In this document: positions 59,252 to 64,000 of the stretch, in pieces
Layout: each line of letters begins with the position of its first letter
Numbering within the stretch: the stretch's first letter is position 1
DNA from: RU20A sp042610495
GTDB taxonomy: Bacteria > Pseudomonadota > Alphaproteobacteria > Rhizobiales > Rhizobiaceae
Length of the DNA: 64,000 bases
Direction of reading: 5' to 3'
Assembly: GCF_042610495.1 (NCBI RefSeq)
Contig: NZ_JBHGAP010000003.1
Coordinates: forward strand, 201,217 to 265,216
The notes under the pieces: model-generated
What the model saw: only the letters and a program-made list of their open reading frames with translations
Databases searched by the model: none
Told to the model about the DNA's origin: nothing
Position numbers and translations under genes: made by a program

Positions 59252-60357
59252 CAGGCCGACTTTCTCACAAGCGTGTCGAACAGGTTTTCATAGGTGTCCG
59301 ACGACCTGCGAACGCTGAAGAGCTGGGCTCGCTCGAATTGCGCATCGGGATCGAAGGGGTTGTCGAGCACGCGATCCAGCGCTGCAGCGAAGGCTTCCGC
59401 ATCGCCCACCGGGACCAGGGCGCCGTACTTGCCACCATCCACGATTTCGCCCGGACCATTCCGGCAGTCGGTCGTCACGATGCTGCAGCGTGCTGCGAGT
59501 GCCTGAACCAGAACGTTGCCGAACCCTTCCCAGATCGAGGAGAGGGCGAAGATGTCGGCCTTGGAGAGATAGGCGCTGATGTTGTTGCGAAAGCCCGGCA
59601 GATCCACATCGTCCTTGATGCCGAGTTCGGCAATGAGCGCTTCCAGCTCCGTGCGCTGGGGACCTTCGCCGAGGATCAGCAGGCGCGCCGGCCGCTTCTT
59701 GCGCAGGAGAGCGAAGGCGCGGAGCAGCGTCCCGTAGTCCTTCTGGATGGCCAGTCGGCCGGCGGAAATGATGACCGGAACCGTCTTGTCGTCCAGCCAG
59801 GGATGCGTCTCTGCCTGCGGCTCGGCGAAGGCGTCCTCGTCGAAGGCCGGGTTGTAGATGACGCGGATACGCTCGCGCGGCAGGCGCGCATATTCGGCCA
59901 GTTCATCCGCAAGCGCCTTGCAAACCGCCACGATCGCGTCGGCGCGCGGATACAGGAAGGGCTGCAAGGTAAAGGATGCGCGGTAGCGCCAGGTCTTCGA
60001 ATGTTGCGCCTCGAGCGCGGGGTTGCTTCGTTCCGAGATCACGAGACGCGTCTTGGCGCCGGAAAGCTTGAGGGCGATGATCGCGGCGACATTCGTGGTC
60101 GGCATTGCCGTGTAGACGAGATCGTATTTCGCCGCGCGCAGGTGTTGCGCGAACTTCCAGATGAGCTTGCCCGTGCTGGGAATGCCGAGGCGGATCACTT
60201 TCACGCGCGGATCCGGCGTATATTCGTTCGGCTGCGGATCGCGGGCGAGGACGATGGTAATGTCGTGGCCCCTGTTCACCAGCTCACGCGACAGATTGGT
60301 GATCATATGCTCGACGCCGCCGAGCTCGAGGGACCAGAAGAAGAAAGCGATGCGCAC
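59251..60357 (-). CDS. Glycosyltransferase family 4
   Basis: This 368-residue GT-B enzyme has the N-terminal donor/acceptor loop FWSLELGGVEHMITNLSREL. The C-terminal half has ISAGRLAIQKDYGTLLRAFA and the EX7E motif (SSIWEGFGNVLVQALA). It adds a sugar to the lipid-linked repeat unit in the cytoplasm; donor and acceptor are not predictable. It is 72 bp after the WecG-type gene and overlaps wzx by one base, so it belongs to the same operon. Confidence 0.9.
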   Translation of the reverse strand: MRIAFFFWSLELGGVEHMITNLSRELVNRGHDITIVLARDPQPNEYTPDPRVKVIRLGIPSTGKLIWKFAQHLRAAKYDLVYTAMPTTNVAAIIALKLSGAKTRLVISERSNPALEAQHSKTWRYRASFTLQPFLYPRADAIVAVCKALADELAEYARLPRERIRVIYNPAFDEDAFAEPQAETHPWLDDKTVPVIISAGRLAIQKDYGTLLRAFALLRKKRPARLLILGEGPQRTELEALIAELGIKDDVDLPGFRNNISAYLSKADIFALSSIWEGFGNVLVQALAARCSIVTTDCRNGPGEIVDGGKYGALVPVGDAEAFAAALDRVLDNPFDPDAQFERAQLFSVRRSSDTYENLFDTLVRKSA

Positions 60358-60429
60358 GATAAGTGTCCAGTTCCGGCATGAGGCGACGGGAAGGCGAAGC
60401 GGCCGGCGCGCATGGCGCCGGTTGCGGCA

Positions 60430-61200
60430 TCAGCCGCGGCGGAGATTTCCTTTGAAGGCCATCTGCAGGGCCTGTCGCGACAACAGGAAGAGGAAACGCG
60501 GAATTGTCTTGAGATAGCGCGTGCCGAGACGCTTCGGCTCGCTGAAGGCCCGGTAGAGCCATTCCAGGCTGTGCTCTCGCATCCACAGCGGCGCGCGCTT
60601 CACGCGGTTTGTATGGAAATCGAAGGCGGCACCGATACCGCACAGCGTGATGCCCGGCAGGCGATGCCGGTTCTTCGACATCCAGATTTCCTGCTTGGGC
60701 GCACCGAGACCCACCCAGACGACATCGGGTTTGGCGGCCAGTATGCGGTTCAGCTGCTCGTCAAGCTGCTCGGGCGTCGATACCCCCATCGGCGGCGTAT
60801 CGGTACCCACGATCTGGATACCCGGATACTTCTTGCGCAGGACATCGGCGAGTTCTTCGGCAACGCCGGGTTTCCCGCCGAAGAAATAGTGTTTGAGACC
60901 GCTCGAGGGCGAACGCGAGGCGAGGAAATCCAGAAAATCCGGGCCGCAGGCCCGCTTTGCAGGCAGGCCGTACAGCGCGCGGCCGACCCATGCGACCGGA
61001 TGCCCGTCCGGAGACACAATGTCGGCGCTCACGAGTGCTTCTTTCATTGCCGCGTCATCGTGGCCCTTCACGACGCCATGAACATCGCTGAAGCAAACGA
61101 CATGCTCTTCGGTTCCGCCAGCCCAGGACTCGATCCTGCGAGCAATGTCCTCGAGCGACGTAACAGCAATATCGACGCCGAGCGCCTTAAACTTCTTCAT
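60430..61200 (-). CDS. WecG/TagA/CpsF family glycosyltransferase
   Basis: This 256-residue GT26-family enzyme has the signature SADIVSPDGHPVAWVGR (catalytic Asp region) and VVWVGLGAPKQEIWM. Members add the second sugar to undecaprenyl-linked intermediates (N-acetylmannosaminuronate, glucuronate or similar); the donor here is unknown. The ATG at 61200 follows AGAGAT; the upstream extension is not used. It appears to be the first gene of the minus-strand polysaccharide operon. Confidence 0.9.
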   Translation of the reverse strand: MKKFKALGVDIAVTSLEDIARRIESWAGGTEEHVVCFSDVHGVVKGHDDAAMKEALVSADIVSPDGHPVAWVGRALYGLPAKRACGPDFLDFLASRSPSSGLKHYFFGGKPGVAEELADVLRKKYPGIQIVGTDTPPMGVSTPEQLDEQLNRILAAKPDVVWVGLGAPKQEIWMSKNRHRLPGITLCGIGAAFDFHTNRVKRAPLWMREHSLEWLYRAFSEPKRLGTRYLKTIPRFLFLLSRQALQMAFKGNLRRG

Positions 61201-61442
61201 GGAAATCTCTTTTATTCGCGGCTTCGACGTCGATCCCAAGATCAGGCATCGCAGCGACCGGAAATCACTTTAAAAACGTAAATGCTCAATTCAATTCGGC
61301 GCGTTTCAATAGCAGCGCCATGCCCCAACAGCGATATTCATATTCCATAAACCTTTGTAAAATTCAAGTCCCGGCCCACCCAGCCCCCCGTTCCTCCCGG
61401 CATCTTGGTAAACGGCGGGTGGGTCTGGCCTGAGGATCAGGG

Positions 61443-62477
61443 TCATGTCCGCGATCGTGCCGGGCGCGAAACGATCCGCGTGAAGCCCTTAACGAGCGGC
61501 TTTTCGACAAGGTAGTAGAAGAGGACGCCCGCAAGGCAGGACGCGACCACGCAGGCCACGACGAAAAGCGGGATCCACCACACGCCGTCGACAAAGACCT
61601 TGCGGAAAACGCCCCGCACCAGTCCGAGCGTAATGATGTGTGTCAGGTAGATCGAGTAGCTCGCATTGCCGAGAGTGACCAGGAACTGGGGGATGCGCCA
61701 CCGGTTTTTCAGATTTTCGCCGGCGACGGCGCCAAAGACGATGATGATGGCAGGAATGCCCCATTCGACCATGCGCGGCAGGTCGGTGTGGTCTGACATC
61801 GCGAGGAGGAGAAAGCCGGCCGGGATCAGCAGGGCGAAGGCAGCGCCGAAGATGCGTGGCTGGCGATTTGCGAGGACGCCGATGAAAATTCCGGCCAGAA
61901 ATTCCAGCAGAAGAGGGTTCGTGTACACATTGAATGCGACCTGATCCACCGGCGCGCCGACCACGGCGCCAAGCAGCACCAGCCCAACCAGCGTGGCCGT
62001 TATGAAGCCCAGCGCTGCAGCCTGGCGGAAAAACAGAGCCAGAGCAAAGAGCGCGTAGAAAAAGATCTCGTACTGCAGGGTCCAGCCGGGGATCAGCAGC
62101 GGATAGGGGCGACCCGGTTCCGTCGGGCTGTCATGGGCGATCAGCAGGAAGGACTGGATGACGTGGGATGTCGAGAGCACCATGTCCCTCTGCATGCCCA
62201 GCACCAGGTGGGTGGCGATCAGAAGCAGCGTTGCGGCCCAATAGGGCGGAAAGATTCGGGCCGCGCGCCTGAGGAAAAAGTCACCTGGCGACTGCGAACG
62301 ACTGATTGTCGATGTGTAGATGATGAAGCCGGAAATGACGAAAAAGATATCGACGCCCGCCGCGCCAAAGTGAAAGTAAGTCTGGTCGACGGGAATGCCG
62401 TCTGCGGGAGTGAGCGCGTGGTGCAGAACCACGATAAGGGCGGCCAAGCCGCGCAAGACCTGGATCAGAACATACAT
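61443..62477 (-). CDS. ExoZ-like membrane acyltransferase
   Basis: This 344-residue acyltransferase-3 family protein has about ten membrane helices and the motifs VLRGLAALIVVLHHAL (conserved His) and FGAAGVDIFFVISGFIIY. It resembles rhizobial ExoZ, which acetylates succinoglycan; the substrate here would be the locus polysaccharide. A 242-bp gap separates it from the WecG-type gene, so it may have its own promoter and terminator. It is divergent from the fucose synthase gene. Confidence 0.88.
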   Translation of the reverse strand: MYVLIQVLRGLAALIVVLHHALTPADGIPVDQTYFHFGAAGVDIFFVISGFIIYTSTISRSQSPGDFFLRRAARIFPPYWAATLLLIATHLVLGMQRDMVLSTSHVIQSFLLIAHDSPTEPGRPYPLLIPGWTLQYEIFFYALFALALFFRQAAALGFITATLVGLVLLGAVVGAPVDQVAFNVYTNPLLLEFLAGIFIGVLANRQPRIFGAAFALLIPAGFLLLAMSDHTDLPRMVEWGIPAIIIVFGAVAGENLKNRWRIPQFLVTLGNASYSIYLTHIITLGLVRGVFRKVFVDGVWWIPLFVVACVVASCLAGVLFYYLVEKPLVKGFTRIVSRPARSRT

Positions 62478-62630
62478 AAAACAACGTTTCCGCTATGAAC
62501 GGTTAAAACAGATCCGCGACCCCACTGCCAGCGTGAGAAGCAGGCATTTCATGGCCTGCAATCCCGCCACATGGCCCGGCTGGAATTAACCTTCAGAGTC
62601 ATCGGTATGCGACCTCTATCCTACAAAAGG

Positions 62631-62659
62631 TTGACCGTAAAGGAAATGCGTGTTAGCTA
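62631..62659 (+). promoter_or_regulatory. Putative promoter of the nucleotide-sugar genes
   Basis: TTGACC (62631-62636) and TAGCTA (62654-62659) are separated by exactly 17 bases, about 100 bases before the fucose synthase ATG, in an AT-rich intergenic region. The match to rhizobial sigma-70 promoters is moderate. Confidence 0.4.
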
Positions 62660-62760
62660 AGGCCAGATTTTCATTGTGTTGCTATTTATACTTCACTTGT
62701 TCTTTCGCTGGTGAAGGTCTATTCGCTTTAGTGTTTTTTGAAGTATTTTCGGGACGCGGC

Positions 62761-63711
62761 ATGTCCAATGAATTGCCTGGCAGGAAGATTTGGATTGCGG
62801 GACACCGGGGTCTCCTCGGTGGTGCGCTCCAGCGTCGTCTTGGCCAAGGCGATCACCGGCTTGTAACGATCGGCCGTGACGAACTCGATTTGCGGGATCA
62901 GTCGGGCGTGAATGCCTTTGTTGCGTCCGAAAAGCCGGATGCGATCATTCTGGCGGCGGCGCGCGTGGGCGGGATTGCCGCGCACAAGGCCGAGCCCTCC
63001 GCCTTCATTCTCGATAACCTTCTGATTGCCGGGCACGTGCTGCAGGCCGCGCTCGACCATGGCGTCGGCACGCTCGTCCATATCGCATCCAGCGCCGTCT
63101 ATCCGGCCGATGTGCCGCAGCCGATGTCTGAGGATGCGCTCATGACGGGCCGTCTCGATCCGACGCATGAGCCCTACGGCTTGGCGAAGCTTGCCGGGAT
63201 GACGGCGGTCAAGGCAATTCGCGAGCAGTATGGCCGCAGCTTCTTCAGCGTGCTGCCGTGCAATCTTTATGGACCGGGCGCCAGCTTCCATCCGGAAAAG
63301 AGCCACTTCATTCCGGCTCTCATCCGTCGGGCGCACGAAGCCAAAATGGCGGGTGCGCAGCGTCTTGTTGCCTGGGGCACGGGAACGCCGCGTCGCGAAG
63401 TGCTGTTTATCGACGACTGTGCCGATGCGATCGCCTTTCTGCTGGAAAACCCGCCCGCGTCCTCCTTTGTCAATCTCGGTTCCGGAGAGGATCGCAGCCT
63501 GCGAGAGGTTATCGAGATTATTTGTGAAATTGTCGGCTTCACGGGTGAGATCGCCTTTGACGCCACAAAGCCGGACGGGGTCGCAAGGCGCCTGATGGAC
63601 TGCGGACGCCTCAACCAAATGGGATGGCGTCCGCGCATGCCGCTCCGGGAGGGGATACGGGCGACATATGCGTGGTTTCTCGAAAACCACGAGACACGAT
63701 CGGCAGCGTAG
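62761..63711 (+). CDS. fcl: GDP-L-fucose synthase family epimerase/reductase
   Basis: This 316-residue short-chain dehydrogenase has the dinucleotide motif IAGHRGLLGGAL, the Ser segment ASSAVYPADVPQP and the YGLAK (Tyr/Lys) catalytic pair, plus NLYGPGASFHPEKSHFIPAL. It would convert GDP-4-keto-6-deoxymannose to GDP-L-fucose with NADPH. The 4,6-dehydratase (Gmd) that makes its substrate is not in the window. The start at 62761 was chosen because the protein then begins just before the nucleotide fold; the extension to 62650 is AT-rich and unlike the family. A second nucleotide-sugar gene follows 43 bp later. Confidence 0.85.
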   Translation: MSNELPGRKIWIAGHRGLLGGALQRRLGQGDHRLVTIGRDELDLRDQSGVNAFVASEKPDAIILAAARVGGIAAHKAEPSAFILDNLLIAGHVLQAALDHGVGTLVHIASSAVYPADVPQPMSEDALMTGRLDPTHEPYGLAKLAGMTAVKAIREQYGRSFFSVLPCNLYGPGASFHPEKSHFIPALIRRAHEAKMAGAQRLVAWGTGTPRREVLFIDDCADAIAFLLENPPASSFVNLGSGEDRSLREVIEIICEIVGFTGEIAFDATKPDGVARRLMDCGRLNQMGWRPRMPLREGIRATYAWFLENHETRSAA

Positions 63712-63754
63712 GTTCGTTGCTCATTCATCTAACGGAAACATAGGGTTATTTCAT

Positions 63755-64000
63755 ATGACAAAGACTGCCTTGGTTTGTGGGGCTGGCGGTTTCATCGGTA
63801 GCCACCTGGTGAAGCGCCTGAAGCGTGAAGGCTTCTGGGTTCGCGGTGTGGACCTGAAGTTCCCGAGCTTCGCCGAGACGGAAGCCGACGATTTCATCGT
63901 GGCTGACCTGCGCGACCAGAGCGTGGTCGAGCGCGTGATTGATCGTTCCTTCGACGAGATCTACCAGCTGGCGGCAGACATGGGCGGCGCCGGCTACATC
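63755..64000 (+). CDS. NAD-dependent epimerase, GDP-mannose 3,5-epimerase-like (3' end outside window)
   Basis: Only the first 82 residues are visible. They show the NAD-binding motif VCGAGGFIGSHLVKRL and the segment YQLAADMGGAGYI. The latter is characteristic of GDP-mannose 3,5-epimerases (GME), which make GDP-L-galactose or GDP-gulose. The ATG at 63755 is the first in frame; only a weak ribosome site is seen. It lies 43 bp after fcl on the same strand, indicating a precursor-synthesis operon for the polysaccharide. Confidence 0.75.
   Translation, partial: MTKTALVCGAGGFIGSHLVKRLKREGFWVRGVDLKFPSFAETEADDFIVADLRDQSVVERVIDRSFDEIYQLAADMGGAGYI

Overview
This is GC-rich alphaproteobacterial chromosome, most likely from a member of the Rhizobiaceae (Rhizobium/Agrobacterium/Shinella/Ensifer relatives). 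The evidence is the glgP-glgB-glgC-glgA-pgm-glgX operon order, a heterotetrameric sarcosine oxidase in the order soxB-soxD-soxA-soxG, the tiny alphaproteobacterial aa3-oxidase subunit IV, a CtrA-type TTAA-N7-TTAA box, and two families of rhizobial-type intergenic palindromes. No rRNA, tRNA, CRISPR array, complete insertion sequence or prophage was recognised. Nearly all other long reading frames are antisense or out-of-phase shadows caused by high GC.

Layout. 1-7 kb: the end of a D-2-hydroxyacid dehydrogenase, a peptidase C26 amidase, a membrane PAS-GGDEF-EAL protein, a FeeM-like N-acyl amino acid synthase with a CtrA-like dyad over its first start codon, a cytochrome oxidase subunit IV, a TPR lipoprotein and rpsU. 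7.3-12.4 kb: sarcosine oxidase. 12.7-24.9 kb: a MaoC/NodN-like hydratase and the glycogen operon on the minus strand, interrupted by a palindromic element between pgm and glgX. 25-33 kb: a vWA/TadG-like protein and the transglutaminase / ATP-grasp-alpha-E / giant transglutaminase cluster. The giant gene is split only by an assembly join: a 109-bp exact duplication around a single N at 31725. 33-38.6 kb: a VOC protein divergent from a MarR regulator with a clear operator, then ilvD and msrPQ. 38.6-45.8 kb: a PotD-like binding protein overlapping a GGDEF-EAL sensor gene (NspS-MbaA-like), a periplasmic SEL1-repeat protein and a bacterial transglutaminase-like cysteine protease.

47.5-64 kb is an exopolysaccharide locus entered through an AT-rich stretch. 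Plus-strand genes encode a membrane-anchored unknown, a Wzy-like polymerase, a small secreted protein and a Wzz/BY-kinase fusion. A compact minus-strand operon encodes a WecG-type glycosyltransferase, a GT4, a Wzx flippase, an O-acyltransferase, a Tat-exported SGNH hydrolase, a Tat-exported unknown, a Tat-signal microprotein and a second SGNH protein. An ExoZ-like acyltransferase, a GDP-L-fucose synthase and the start of a GDP-mannose 3,5-epimerase-like gene follow. No initiating phosphoglycosyltransferase or outer-membrane export protein is in the window.

Working together: the window couples carbon storage (glg) with surface polysaccharide synthesis and decoration, and carries two c-di-GMP enzymes, one probably fed by a periplasmic polyamine-type binding protein. 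The most promising under-described units are the Tat-exported SGNH/unknown/microprotein module in the polysaccharide operon, the binding-protein/GGDEF-EAL pair, and the CtrA-boxed FeeM-like synthase.
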